From an uncultured Clostridia bacterium (lineage in GTDB: Bacteria; Bacillota_I; Bacilli_A; RF39; UBA660): a stretch of DNA of 17,996 bases. The first letter of the stretch is position 1, and each line of letters starts with the position of its first letter. Made by a program: the position numbers and the translations under genes. Below, one piece after another: positions 1 through 7,426 of the stretch. The stretch spans positions 1 through 17,996 of the forward strand of contig CANORX010000003.1 of assembly GCA_947569225.1 (NCBI GenBank), read 5' to 3'. The notes beneath the pieces are model-generated. The model was not told the DNA's origin. It saw only the letters and a list, made by a program, of their open reading frames with translations, and did no database searches.

Positions 1-665
1 TTTATTATATCATATATTCTTTTGTCTACTGTTGTTTGTTCACTCTTTTTATGTATTTTGTAATTGTATAAGTATTTATTAGTTTTTGTTATTTTGTTTG
101 TTTTTATTAGATATTTTAATACAAATGGTATGTCTTCGTATTTTAGTCCTTCTGGGAATTTGATGTTGTTGTTTTTTATTATTTCGTTTTTGTATAGCTT
201 GTTCCAAATGCTATAGTTAAATTCGTTTAAGTTATTTTCTATTTCATTTTTAGTTATGTTTTCATTAGGATAGACATTTATTAAATTAGTTTTGTTTTTT
301 TCTTCATGTATTTCTTTATAGTTACATATACTCATGTCTGAGTTATTTTCTTTTATGTTGTTGTAGAGTTCTTCTACAAAGTTTGGTTCTACAGAGTCAT
401 CACTGTCTATGAATCCTATGTATTTTCCTTTTGCTATTTCTAATCCTCTGTTTCTAGCTTTTGATAGTCCTGCTTCTTTTAGTATTTCTATTTTTATTTT
501 TCTTTTATATTCTTTTAGTATTTCTAAACTATTATCTGTGCTTCCATTTTCTACCGCAATTATTTCTAGTTGTTTGTATGTTTGGTTTGTTATGCTTTTT
601 AGACATTTACTCAAGTATTTACTACTATTATGCACGGGAATTATTATGCTTATTAGTTCATTCAT
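1..665 (-). CDS. Family 2 glycosyltransferase, C-terminus cut by the window edge
   Basis: The minus-strand frame starts at ATG 665 (MNELISIIIPVHN) and stays open to base 1, giving about 221 residues and lacking only the 3' end. The GT-A nucleotide-binding start (residues 5-13), the ENGSTDNS stretch (39-46), the SKARNRG motif (68-74) and the metal-binding DSDD (87-90) identify a GT2 transferase that adds a sugar from a nucleotide-sugar donor. The cytoplasmic half lacks membrane segments, as in capsule or teichoic-acid side-chain transferases such as the EpsH/WcaA/TagA-neighbour type. A GGAG box lies 7 nt before the ATG. A second ATG at 661 is out of frame and hits a stop at once. It has its own promoter (715-743) and follows the terminator of the toxin-antitoxin remnant, so it opens a further transcript. 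The sugar and acceptor cannot be read from sequence. Confidence 0.9.
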   Translation of the reverse strand, partial: MNELISIIIPVHNSSKYLSKCLKSITNQTYKQLEIIAVENGSTDNSLEILKEYKRKIKIEILKEAGLSKARNRGLEIAKGKYIGFIDSDDSVEPNFVEELYNNIKENNSDMSICNYKEIHEEKNKTNLINVYPNENITKNEIENNLNEFNYSIWNKLYKNEIIKNNNIKFPEGLKYEDIPFVLKYLIKTNKITKTNKYLYNYKIHKKSEQTTVDKRIYDII

Positions 666-714
666 TCTATTTCTCCTTTTTGTTATTCTTAAAGGTGTTA
701 TTTTCTATAATTAA

Positions 715-743
715 ATTTTATCATGTTTTTCTTTAATGTGCAA
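715..743 (-). promoter_or_regulatory. Promoter of the left-edge glycosyltransferase
   Basis: On the minus strand, TTGCAC (738-743) and TAAAAT (715-720) are separated by exactly 17 nt. A TG lies one base before the -10 box (extended -10). It is placed about 50 nt before the start codon at 665. This is a good sigma-A-type match. Confidence 0.65.
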
Positions 744-780
744 TTTTTGATGATTTTTAGGTAACTTTTTATTAGTTTTA

Positions 781-815
781 AATAGAAAAAAAATACTATG
801 CTATTTAATAGTATT
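781..815 (-). terminator. Rho-independent terminator after the RelB/YafQ remnant
   Basis: Minus-strand arms 815-808 and 799-792 form a perfect 8-bp stem (AATACTAT/ATAGTATT) with an 8-nt loop. Eight Ts follow at 793-786, interrupted only further on. It lies directly at the end of the toxin remnant and insulates the downstream glycosyltransferase. Confidence 0.7.
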
Positions 816-1026
816 ATCATTATTATATAGTTTGTAGTATATATCAATTTTTGTATATTTTATTATCGCTTAGTTTATGATCTTTATATTTTGATTCTAA
901 AACATTGCCACAAGCAAGTTGGTCTATAACAATTCTAATCTTATTAAGATTCTTACCTTGTTTCTTTATTTTCTTATATTCTTTTTAAAAATCGCTTGTA
1001 TAATCGACTTTATATTTATATATCAT
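801..1026 (-). pseudogene. Degraded YafQ/RelE-type toxin remnant
   Basis: The antitoxin stop overlaps an ATG (1026) in the ATGA arrangement typical of a RelB/DinJ-YafQ pair. The frame reads MIYKYKVDYTSDF, then TAA (985-987), then continues as KEYKKIKKQGKNLNKIRIVI up to KYKDHKLSDN and a TGA at 844-846. This matches the N-terminal two-thirds of YafQ-family mRNA interferases: the FKKxYKxxKKxGK start, and the KYxDHxLxGN stretch near mid-protein. One AAA-to-TAA change at codon 14 explains the first stop. The conserved RECHI...PDWLLIY part is missing. A shifted frame at 851-801 reads DIYYKLYNNDNTIK, which resembles the late LLIYK(I/L) strand, so an internal deletion plus loss of the C-terminal Arg/His region is likely. 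No active toxin can be made from this copy. Confidence 0.75.
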
Positions 1027-1289
1027 TTATCAAGTGAAACAAATAAACTATCAGAATCGGTATAGCCTTTTCTTTTCCCTTCTTTTAATTCTTGCATAAT
1101 AACATCTGATTCTTCTATTGCTTTTATAAGTTTTTGATTTTGAACATTTAACGAAGGTGTAAAAGGTAAACTTTGCATTCTTATACTTTGCTTAATAAAC
1201 ATATTGATTGCTGAATTAGTTGTAATTCCTAACTTTTTAAAAAGATTGTCTGCTTCTTTTTTATCATTATCTGATAATCTTATGCTCAT
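1023..1289 (-). CDS. RelB/DinJ-family antitoxin (orphaned)
   Basis: The 88-residue protein has the N-terminal ribbon-helix-helix pattern of RelB/DinJ antitoxins: a beta strand MSIRLSD, then helices through KLGITTNSAINMFIKQSI, then SLPFTPS. The C-terminal half (52-88) is charged and would wrap the toxin. Proteins of this family bind DNA as dimers to repress their own operon and neutralise a YafQ/RelE mRNA interferase. Here the partner gene overlapping its 3' end is broken, so the protein is probably a solitary antitoxin or DNA-binding repressor. An in-frame TGA lies shortly before ATG 1289, fixing the start. The only SD-like GGAG is about 17 nt upstream, so initiation looks weak. Codon use (more ATT, CTT, GTT) differs from the ATA/CTA-rich envelope genes, suggesting a transferred module. 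Confidence 0.85.
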   Translation of the reverse strand: MSIRLSDNDKKEADNLFKKLGITTNSAINMFIKQSIRMQSLPFTPSLNVQNQKLIKAIEESDVIMQELKEGKRKGYTDSDSLFVSLDK

Positions 1290-1300
1290 AGTAGCTATAT

Positions 1301-1352
1301 GGTATCACTCCATTTCTAAAATAATTTTATTACGAAGGTATATCACTTGCAA
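1301..1352 (-). promoter_or_regulatory. Promoter and possible autoregulatory sites of the antitoxin
   Basis: Minus-strand TTGCAA (1347-1352) and TAAAAT (1324-1329) have 17-nt spacing. Two related motifs occur in plus-strand notation: GGTATATCACT (1337-1347), inside the promoter spacer and touching the -35 box, and GGTATCACT (1301-1309), in the leader. Repeated short sites overlapping the promoter are what a RelB-type autorepressor would use. The promoter is seen in the sequence; the operator role is inferred. Confidence 0.5.
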
Positions 1353-1452
1353 CACTTTTGATATATTTATTATATATTTTTATTTGAAGTTAAGACACTT
1401 AAAAGCATAAAATCATTAACTTTCTTTTATAATTTATAAAAACATAACAAAA

Positions 1453-1497
1453 GCCTATAAAGTGAATTTTTATAGTTCATTTTATAGGTTTTATTTT
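1453..1497. terminator. Bidirectional terminator after the CsbB-YfhO-GtrA operon
   Basis: Arms 1454-1466 and 1476-1488 (CCTATAAAGTGAA / TTCATTTTATAGG) form a 13-bp stem around a 9-nt loop. One position is G-U on the plus strand and A-C on the minus strand. T-rich tracts flank both sides. It lies just after the gtrA stop at 1504, ending the operon. Confidence 0.7.
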
Positions 1498-1503
1498 TAT
1501 TTG

Positions 1504-1926
1504 TCATTTCTTATTTTTAAATACATATAGTTTACTAAAAATGTAGTTTAATATTATTATTATGATTTGTACTGTTAGTTTAGATATTTTGTCATTTATG
1601 TTTAGTGATGTTACTAGTATATACATTAAAAACATGTCTATTAATAATGTTAATATTCTCGATGTTATAAATGTTGTTATTTCTTTTGATATTTGTTCGT
1701 TTTTACTTTTGAATACATATTTTCTGTTTGTTATGTAGGCAAAAGATACTCCTGTTATCCATGATATTATGTTTGCTATTTGTAGTTCTATAGCTTTGTT
1801 TGGGTTTAAGAATGTTTTTACACAGATGTAATATGTTAATAGACTTATTAGTGTTGTTAGTATTCCTATTATTATGTAGTTTATTATTTCTTCGTTTTTT
1901 TTGTATATTTTATTTATTAAGTTCAT
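1504..1926 (-). CDS. GtrA/GtcA-family membrane protein
   Basis: The 140-residue protein has four predicted membrane helices (about 14-34, 44-66, 86-107 and 114-133) and the family features: NYIIIGILTTLISLLTYY at the start, SWITGVSFAYITNRKYVFK in the middle, and a C-terminal NYIFSKLYVFK. GtrA proteins are thought to help undecaprenyl-phosphate-linked sugars reach the outer face of the membrane. They work with a CsbB/GtrB-type transferase and a GT-C enzyme; GtcA in Listeria and Bacillus is the teichoic-acid example. It overlaps the 3' end of the yfhO-like gene by 17 nt and uses a GAGGT site inside it, so translation is likely coupled. It is the last gene of its operon, followed by a terminator. 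The length is normal for the family and no defect is visible. Confidence 0.9.
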   Translation of the reverse strand: MNLINKIYKKNEEIINYIIIGILTTLISLLTYYICVKTFLNPNKAIELQIANIISWITGVSFAYITNRKYVFKSKNEQISKEITTFITSRILTLLIDMFLMYILVTSLNINDKISKLTVQIIIIILNYIFSKLYVFKNKK

Positions 1927-4114
1927 TCTTTTTACCTCTTTTTTTGTTAATTATTATATATATTATAAATGTTATTAACGATATATTTGATATTATAAGT
2001 CCTGTTTTTAGGCCAGGTGTTTTGTACTTAAAGTTTATGTTATTTATTCCTTTGTTTATTTTTATTCCAATTAAGCCATTATCTACTTTTTCAATATTTA
2101 CTTTTTTACCATTTATAAAAGCTGTCCATCCTTTGTCATAAGGTATAGTGTATATAGCTAAAGTTTCTTCTGTTGTTTCTATTGTAGAAGTAAATCCGTT
2201 TTTAGTAAATTCAAATTCTTGTTTTTTATATGTTGCTTTTTTACCTATTAGTGTTTTGTATTTTTCTATTTGTTCACTTGTTAATACTGCTTTTTTGTTT
2301 AAGATACTAATTCTGTCTTCTTTTTTCATTTTTTTGTATTCTTCTTCTGTTATAAATTCATTTATTCCAAATCCAAATTGCATGTATTCATTATTTTTAT
2401 ATATTCTATATGGTTCTTGTGTTTCATATAAGGTGTATCCATATTTTGTTAGGTCTTCGTTGTTACAACTTATTATGTATTTTACTCCTAAGAAGTCATT
2501 TAGTTTTTTATTTTTTACGCTTATTTTTGTTTTTACTTTTCTTTCTTTGTCTGTTGTTTTATAAAATTCAAATGTGCTAGAGTTTATGTTTGAGTTAAAT
2601 GTTCTTATGTTGTTATTTTTTAGCATGTATCCATAGTTATAGTCACATGTGGATGTAGAGTTGGTTCTTGTGTTTGGTTCTATGTTTAGTAACTCGTTTG
2701 ATTTAAGGTATGTGTAGTACATGTCTTTTGTGTTTATGTTTTTTTCTTTGTAGTAATATACATTAAAGTTACCCCATATTGTTATGAATATGAATATTGC
2801 TATTATAAGTAGTTTGGTGTTATTTTCCTTTTTTATTATTATGTTTGTTAGTATTAGATTTATTAACATGAATGTTATCATCATTATAAAGTATGGTAAG
2901 TCTTTTATTATATTTCCAAATATTTTGTATATTATTAGCATGATAATGAATGTTAGTAGCAGTGTTATTGTTGCTTTTATGCCAGGAGTGATGCTTTCTT
3001 TTTTGTCTAAAGCTTTTATACTCATTAGTGATAGTATTAGTGTTGGCATGAAAAACCATCTTGCGTAGTAATTGTTTTGAAATAGTATGAAACTACTGTT
3101 TAGTAGTGGAATAAACATAAATGTTGTTAGTATAATCATGAGTATGCTTTCCCATTTTTTCTTGTTTTTTATAAAGTATGAGAAGGCTAAAGTTATGCCT
3201 ATAATAGGGAGATATAGTTCTATGCTTTTATAGTTATAGTTTGTTAGTATTCCTCTTATGTTCATTACTTCTGAAGGGAATATTATTGCTCTTATTATTT
3301 CAATGTAATTTACAGGTGGATAAAAAAGCATTTCAATTATTGACCAATTATTTGTTAGTCTAGTGTTTCCTAGTGTGAATAGTGCACTAGGTATTAGTAC
3401 TATGCTCGCTAGAGCACAGCCGATTGTTCCTTCTATTATTATTGTTAATAGTTTTTCTTTTGTTATTTTATAGTCTTTTGTGAATGTTTTTACTAGGAAG
3501 TATAGTATTAGAAATACACATTCGCCAATAAAGAAAAACCAGTTAGTGAAAGCACATAATGCTATTGATAGTGTGAATTTGTTCTTTTTGTTATTATATA
3601 TTAGTTCATCTAATGAGTATAGTAATAGTGGGAAAAATGATACTACATCGTGAAAGTGATAGAATAGTGTGTTTGTTAGCATGTATCCTGAAAAAGTGTA
3701 TAGTAATGAACCTACTAGTGCATAGTTTTTGTTTTTTACATATCTTTTTAGATATAAGTATGAAGTTAAGCCTGATACGGCATATTTTAGTATGTATATA
3801 GGGCCTATTATGTATTCATATATGTTTTCAGGAAATATAAAGCTTATTAAATTATAAGGACTAAAGAGGTTATAGAAGCTGAATGTTCCTATGAAGTTAC
3901 TCCCTAAGTCATTATTCCATGTCCAATATATTTCTCCATTCTTTATTAAATAATTCATTATTTTGCCAAAGGGGATTTGTTGGTAATTGAAGTCTTTTGT
4001 TAGGGAGTATATTCCTTTGTTAATTATTATGTTTGGTAGTATTATTAAAGTTCCTAATAGTGCTGATAGTATGAAGGCCATTAATATTTTGTTTTTTGTT
4101 ATTTTTTTTATCAT
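1910..4114 (-). CDS. YfhO-family GT-C glycosyltransferase (polytopic membrane protein)
   Basis: A protein of about 734 residues with a long run of membrane helices through about residue 430. A largely soluble extracellular part follows, and a last helix sits near the C-terminus. The N-terminal ILPNIIINKGIYSLTKDFNYQQIPF carries the early-loop Asp expected of a GT-C catalytic site. The tail stretch YDKGWTAFINGKKV followed by a loop and a final helix is the hallmark of YfhO. In Bacillus and Staphylococcus, YfhO moves GlcNAc from the CsbB-made lipid-linked sugar onto lipoteichoic acid outside the cell. The neighbours, CsbB-like upstream and GtrA downstream, are exactly that set. A GTG at 4123 abuts the upstream stop codon and would add three residues; ATG 4114 is preferred because AAGTGAT lies 4 nt before it. 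Shorter than B. subtilis YfhO (about 860 aa) but not obviously broken. Confidence 0.88.
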   Translation of the reverse strand: MIKKITKNKILMAFILSALLGTLIILPNIIINKGIYSLTKDFNYQQIPFGKIMNYLIKNGEIYWTWNNDLGSNFIGTFSFYNLFSPYNLISFIFPENIYEYIIGPIYILKYAVSGLTSYLYLKRYVKNKNYALVGSLLYTFSGYMLTNTLFYHFHDVVSFFPLLLYSLDELIYNNKKNKFTLSIALCAFTNWFFFIGECVFLILYFLVKTFTKDYKITKEKLLTIIIEGTIGCALASIVLIPSALFTLGNTRLTNNWSIIEMLFYPPVNYIEIIRAIIFPSEVMNIRGILTNYNYKSIELYLPIIGITLAFSYFIKNKKKWESILMIILTTFMFIPLLNSSFILFQNNYYARWFFMPTLILSLMSIKALDKKESITPGIKATITLLLTFIIMLIIYKIFGNIIKDLPYFIMMITFMLINLILTNIIIKKENNTKLLIIAIFIFITIWGNFNVYYYKEKNINTKDMYYTYLKSNELLNIEPNTRTNSTSTCDYNYGYMLKNNNIRTFNSNINSSTFEFYKTTDKERKVKTKISVKNKKLNDFLGVKYIISCNNEDLTKYGYTLYETQEPYRIYKNNEYMQFGFGINEFITEEEYKKMKKEDRISILNKKAVLTSEQIEKYKTLIGKKATYKKQEFEFTKNGFTSTIETTEETLAIYTIPYDKGWTAFINGKKVNIEKVDNGLIGIKINKGINNINFKYKTPGLKTGLIISNISLITFIIYIIINKKRGKKNELNK

Positions 4115-4123
4115 TTTAATCAC

Positions 4124-5077
4124 TTATTTTTCTTCTAAATTTTCTTCTATTATATATCTAGGTCTTTTTTTCGTTTCACTATATATTTTTCCAATGTATT
4201 CTCCTACTATACCTATTGAAAACATTTGTATTCCTGCGACAAGCCAGATTGATCCTACTATAAATGTCCAGCCGTCTACTACGTTTCCTGTTAGTTTTGC
4301 TATTAAACAGTATAGTAATATTATTATGCTTGTTATAAATATTAGTACTCCTAATGCTAGTATTAGTCTTATCGGTTTTATGCTAAATGATGTTATTCCA
4401 TCAAGTGCAAATGCTATCATTTTTTTTAATGGATATTTTGACTCTCCTTTTATTCTTTCTTTTCTTTCATAGTATACTATACTACTTTTAAATCCTATAA
4501 GAGGAAATATTCCTCTTAAAAATAGGTTGACTTCTTCATAGTTTTCTAAATGTTCTATTACACGTTTGCTTGTGAGACGAAAGTCTGCGTGGTTATATAT
4601 TGTTTCTACTCCCATTATTTTCATGAATTTGTAAAAGTTTTGTGCAGTTATTCTTTTAAACCATGTGTCTGTTTTTCTTTTGTTTCTGACTCCATATACT
4701 ATTTCACAGTTTTCGTTATTATATTTGTCTATCATTTGATCGATTGCGTGTATATCGTCTTGTAAGTCAGCGTCCATACTAATTATTATGTCTGCATTAT
4801 TTTTTGATATTATTAATCCTGCTAGCAAGGCATTTTGATGCCCTCTATTTCTTGATAATGATATTCCTGTTACATATTTGTTATTTTTATTTATTTCTTT
4901 TATTAAGTTCCATGTGTTATCTTTTGAACCGTCATTTATATACATTATTTTGCTTTTGTTTGATATTTTCTTTTCTTTTATTAGACTTTCTAATTTTTTT
5001 GTTAGTTCTTCGGTTGTTATTTTTATCATGTCTTCTTCATTATAACATGGAACAACTATATATAATACTTTCTTCAT
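4124..5077 (-). CDS. CsbB/GtrB-type undecaprenyl-phosphate glycosyltransferase
   Basis: 317 residues. The GT2 domain has VPCYNEED (9-16), INDGSKDNT (47-55), the SRNRGHQNALLAG loop (75-87) and the metal-binding DADLQDD (102-108), followed by RNKRKTDTWFK. Two membrane helices close the protein (about 236-260 and 268-293), with the C-terminal GEYIGKIYSETKKRPRYII typical of the DPM1-like/GtrB/CsbB group. These enzymes load a sugar onto undecaprenyl phosphate on the cytoplasmic face. It starts the operon CsbB-YfhO-GtrA, in which a lipid-linked sugar is made, flipped and used outside, most likely to decorate a teichoic-acid-like polymer. The start is firm: GGAGGT lies 10 nt before ATG 5077. The stop codon abuts the first possible start of the next gene. 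The donor sugar is unknown. Confidence 0.9.
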   Translation of the reverse strand: MKKVLYIVVPCYNEEDMIKITTEELTKKLESLIKEKKISNKSKIMYINDGSKDNTWNLIKEINKNNKYVTGISLSRNRGHQNALLAGLIISKNNADIIISMDADLQDDIHAIDQMIDKYNNENCEIVYGVRNKRKTDTWFKRITAQNFYKFMKIMGVETIYNHADFRLTSKRVIEHLENYEEVNLFLRGIFPLIGFKSSIVYYERKERIKGESKYPLKKMIAFALDGITSFSIKPIRLILALGVLIFITSIIILLYCLIAKLTGNVVDGWTFIVGSIWLVAGIQMFSIGIVGEYIGKIYSETKKRPRYIIEENLEEK

Positions 5078-5087
5078 ACTACTTTTT

Positions 5088-5117
5088 ACCTCCTGAGGTG
5101 TTATGTTTATTATACCA
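5088..5117 (-). promoter_or_regulatory. Extended -10 promoter and inverted repeat over the SD of the CsbB operon
   Basis: Minus-strand TGGTATAAT (5109-5117) is an extended -10 box without a clear -35. Just downstream, 5088-5099 reads ACCTCAGGAGGT, an inverted repeat whose right arm is the Shine-Dalgarno sequence. It could mask the ribosome site or be a protein site, but the hairpin would be short. The promoter is likely; the control role is speculation. Confidence 0.5.
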
Positions 5118-5163
5118 CTTATTTTTAGCGCTTTTTTAAAATTTTATATTTGTTTTACATTTT

Positions 5164-5192
5164 AAAGAAAAAAGTAACTTTGTTAGTTACTT
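5164..5192 (-). terminator. Rho-independent terminator after pssA
   Basis: Arms 5172-5179 and 5185-5192 (AAGTAACT/AGTTACTT) with a 5-nt loop are followed on the minus strand by a T run (5173-5168, then C and more T). The pssA stop codon lies inside the stem, a compact arrangement also seen after the LCP gene. Confidence 0.75.
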
Positions 5193-5810
5193 AAAGTTTT
5201 TTGCTATAATCCAAAGTATTATTATTAGTAGTCCTATTATAGATAAAGCTGCTTTTTCTCTTCCTGTTGGTTTTTTTAATTTAAATGGGCTTATAAATAG
5301 TAGTCCTGTTATTAGTAATGTTAATGGAAAAACTATTGATGCGTATTTAAATTTAAAATAGTATGAGATAAAGTATACTAAAGGAAATATTATTGCACTT
5401 GCAGTTATAGGTAGTCCTATAAATTCTTTTCCATTTCCTTTTTTTGTTGTTGTTAACATGTTAAAGTATGCTAGTCTTATTACTCCACATAGGCAAAAGA
5501 ATACACTTATTATGTATGTTATTATGTTTGGATTTGGTGTCATGCTAATTGTTATCATCATTGGTAATATTCCAAAAGATATTGCATCGCTTAGAGAGTC
5601 TAATTCTACTCCATATATTTCTTGCTCTTTTAAGCTTTTAAATCTTCTAGCTACTACTCCATCAAAGGCATCACACATTGCTGCCATCATTAGACAAAAT
5701 ACAGCATATGTTGGTTGTATATTAGAAGCTAATATTATTCCTGTTATTGCAAAACATGTTCCTGCCATAGTGACAAAATCACATTTTCTATAGACTCCTA
5801 TAACTTTCAT
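5187..5810 (-). CDS. pssA: CDP-diacylglycerol-serine O-phosphatidyltransferase (PssA-like)
   Basis: An integral membrane CDP-alcohol phosphatidyltransferase of about 207 residues. The catalytic pattern is present: D47-x2-D50-G51-x2-A54-R55, then G67-x3-D71-x3-D75, reading CDAFDGVVARR and then YGVELDSLSDAISFG. The 11-residue gap before the Gly is longer than the usual 8, as in many Clostridia PssA proteins. The DSLSDAISFG ending favours phosphatidylserine synthase over PgsA. The enzyme joins CDP-diacylglycerol and L-serine, the first step towards phosphatidylethanolamine. A longer GTG start at 5822 exists, but GGTGA 5 nt before ATG 5810 favours the shorter form. It follows the phosphoglycerol transferase unit, has its own extended -10 promoter and is closed by a terminator. 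Confidence 0.85.
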   Translation of the reverse strand: MKVIGVYRKCDFVTMAGTCFAITGIILASNIQPTYAVFCLMMAAMCDAFDGVVARRFKSLKEQEIYGVELDSLSDAISFGILPMMITISMTPNPNIITYIISVFFCLCGVIRLAYFNMLTTTKKGNGKEFIGLPITASAIIFPLVYFISYYFKFKYASIVFPLTLLITGLLFISPFKLKKPTGREKAALSIIGLLIIILWIIAKNFK

Positions 5811-5833
5811 AAGTTTCACCACTTTCTTGTAAT

Positions 5834-5842
5834 ATTATATCA
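5834..5842 (-). promoter_or_regulatory. Extended -10 promoter of pssA
   Basis: Minus-strand TGATATAAT lies about 24 nt before ATG 5810. No convincing -35 box is seen. Because no terminator separates pssA from the upstream transferase gene, read-through is also likely. Confidence 0.45.
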
Positions 5843-5899
5843 TATTTTCTTGTTATTTGTTTTTTATTTTTGTTATTTTGTTTTTTTTGTAAAGTTTTT

Positions 5900-7426
5900 T
5901 TATTCTTTTAATATTTTATTATTGTAGTATTCAGAGTTTTTTGATATTTCTTCGTTAAATTTTTCTTTTCCTAATTCTTCTATTAGTGTTTTTTCTTCTC
6001 CAAATAGGTTTACTCCAAATCCAAGTTTTTCTCCTTTTATTTTTGCACCAAGGCTAGCTAATATTGTAGGATACATGTCTAATGAAGAAAATTTTCTGTT
6101 TTTATTTTTTATTGGTTTTGTTTTTGTGTTTATAAAAGCGTTGTATATTGTTCTTTCATAGTCTTTGTAGTTATCATAGTATTCGTTTTGCATTGTTAAG
6201 TGATCTCCTATTACAACTATGGTAGTGTTTTCATAAAATGGTTCTGTTTTTATCCAATTTATAAATTCATTAACCATTTTTGAAGAGCAAGCATATACAT
6301 TTGAGTATTGGTCTTTAAAGTTTGTTGCACATGAGCTATCTAGATATCCGTTTACAAAATGTGTATCCATTGTGAAAATTGATATGGCAAATGGTTCTTC
6401 TTTTTGTGCTAGTGTTTCTATTTCTTTTTTTGCATATTCAAATAGTTTTTTGTCTTCGTAACCCCACCATTGACTGTAGTCTTCATCTATGTATTTTCTT
6501 TCTTTTGCTGTTTTTACGTCAAATATTTGATAGTTTCCATGTGTTTTGTAGTATTTGTCTACTCCTGCGTACTCTTTAACGCTTCCTTGTATTATTTCTA
6601 AGTTGTATCCTTCTTTTTTTAATACGTCTCCTAAGGCGTTTACGTTTGGCATGTATTCTTCATAGTTTTTATAGTTTTCTGACATGTTACTAGCTAACGG
6701 CGTTCCTGTTGTGGTTGACCATAGTGAAGCCATAGTCCATGCTGTTAAGTCCAAATTATACCCTCCGCCTATTTTGTCTGTGTTTGAAAAGTTTAGGTTG
6801 TTTAAGGCTAATATTTCTAGTTCAGGTATTCTAGATATGTCAAAGGCTCCTCCACTTTCTTTACTTGCAAGTGATGATTCCATGCTTTCTAAGTATAGCA
6901 GTATTAAGTTTCTCTTTTTTTCAGGAAATGTTATTTCTACTTCGTTTGTGTCTGTGTAGTAAACTTCATATATGTCCCCTGTTTTGTTTATTGTTTCTAG
7001 GTATTTATCATATTTTATTGTTTTTCCTAATGCTACGATACTCACAATTAATATTATTAGGGCATATATTATTTTTATTTTATTAAGTTTTAATGGATAT
7101 ATGTTTATGTTCCTTTTTTTCGTTTCTATATATATTTGTGTTTTTTTACTTTTTGTTATAGGGATAATCATAATAAATGCTAGTAGTATAAATAAAGGAA
7201 AACATATTTTTATTCCATCAGTTATCATCTCGTCTCCTGTGCCTGACAAGTTGTTAGTTAGAGTGAATTTTAATTCGTAAAAGTTTACTTCCTTTAATAC
7301 TCTTAATATATAATATATTATACAAAATATGATGTTAGATACTATTAGGAATGTGTATGTTAGTAAGTTATTGATTATTTTTAGAATTGTATTTATTATT
7401 TTTTTTGTTTTTATTTCTTTTTTCAT
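5900..7426 (-). CDS. OpgB/LtaS-type phosphoglycerol transferase, copy 1
   Basis: 508 residues: three N-terminal membrane helices (about 22-42, 71-90, 117-135), then an extracellular alkaline-phosphatase-superfamily sulfatase fold. Metal and catalytic residues are visible: E180 in NLILLYLES, T231 in TAWTMAS (equivalent to the LtaS GKT and OpgB GWT threonine), D354/H356 in FTMDTHF and D408/H409 in VIGDHLTMQNE. The DTHxxxGYLDSSC...CSSKMVNEFINWIK...PFYENTTIVV course follows E. coli OpgB (MdoB) more than LtaS. Such enzymes move phosphoglycerol from phosphatidylglycerol onto a glycan or a growing teichoic acid outside the cell. GAGGT precedes ATG 7426, which lies 59 nt inside the upstream small membrane gene, so the two are translationally linked. 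It is a clear paralogue of the gene at 7774-9270. Acceptor unknown. Confidence 0.85.
   Translation of the reverse strand: MKKEIKTKKIINTILKIINNLLTYTFLIVSNIIFCIIYYILRVLKEVNFYELKFTLTNNLSGTGDEMITDGIKICFPLFILLAFIMIIPITKSKKTQIYIETKKRNINIYPLKLNKIKIIYALIILIVSIVALGKTIKYDKYLETINKTGDIYEVYYTDTNEVEITFPEKKRNLILLYLESMESSLASKESGGAFDISRIPELEILALNNLNFSNTDKIGGGYNLDLTAWTMASLWSTTTGTPLASNMSENYKNYEEYMPNVNALGDVLKKEGYNLEIIQGSVKEYAGVDKYYKTHGNYQIFDVKTAKERKYIDEDYSQWWGYEDKKLFEYAKKEIETLAQKEEPFAISIFTMDTHFVNGYLDSSCATNFKDQYSNVYACSSKMVNEFINWIKTEPFYENTTIVVIGDHLTMQNEYYDNYKDYERTIYNAFINTKTKPIKNKNRKFSSLDMYPTILASLGAKIKGEKLGFGVNLFGEEKTLIEELGKEKFNEEISKNSEYYNNKILKE

Noticed and set aside
985..987. Recoded stop or programmed frameshift in the toxin
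   Set aside because: The 3' part is also truncated and lacks conserved catalytic residues, so decay explains the stop better than recoding.
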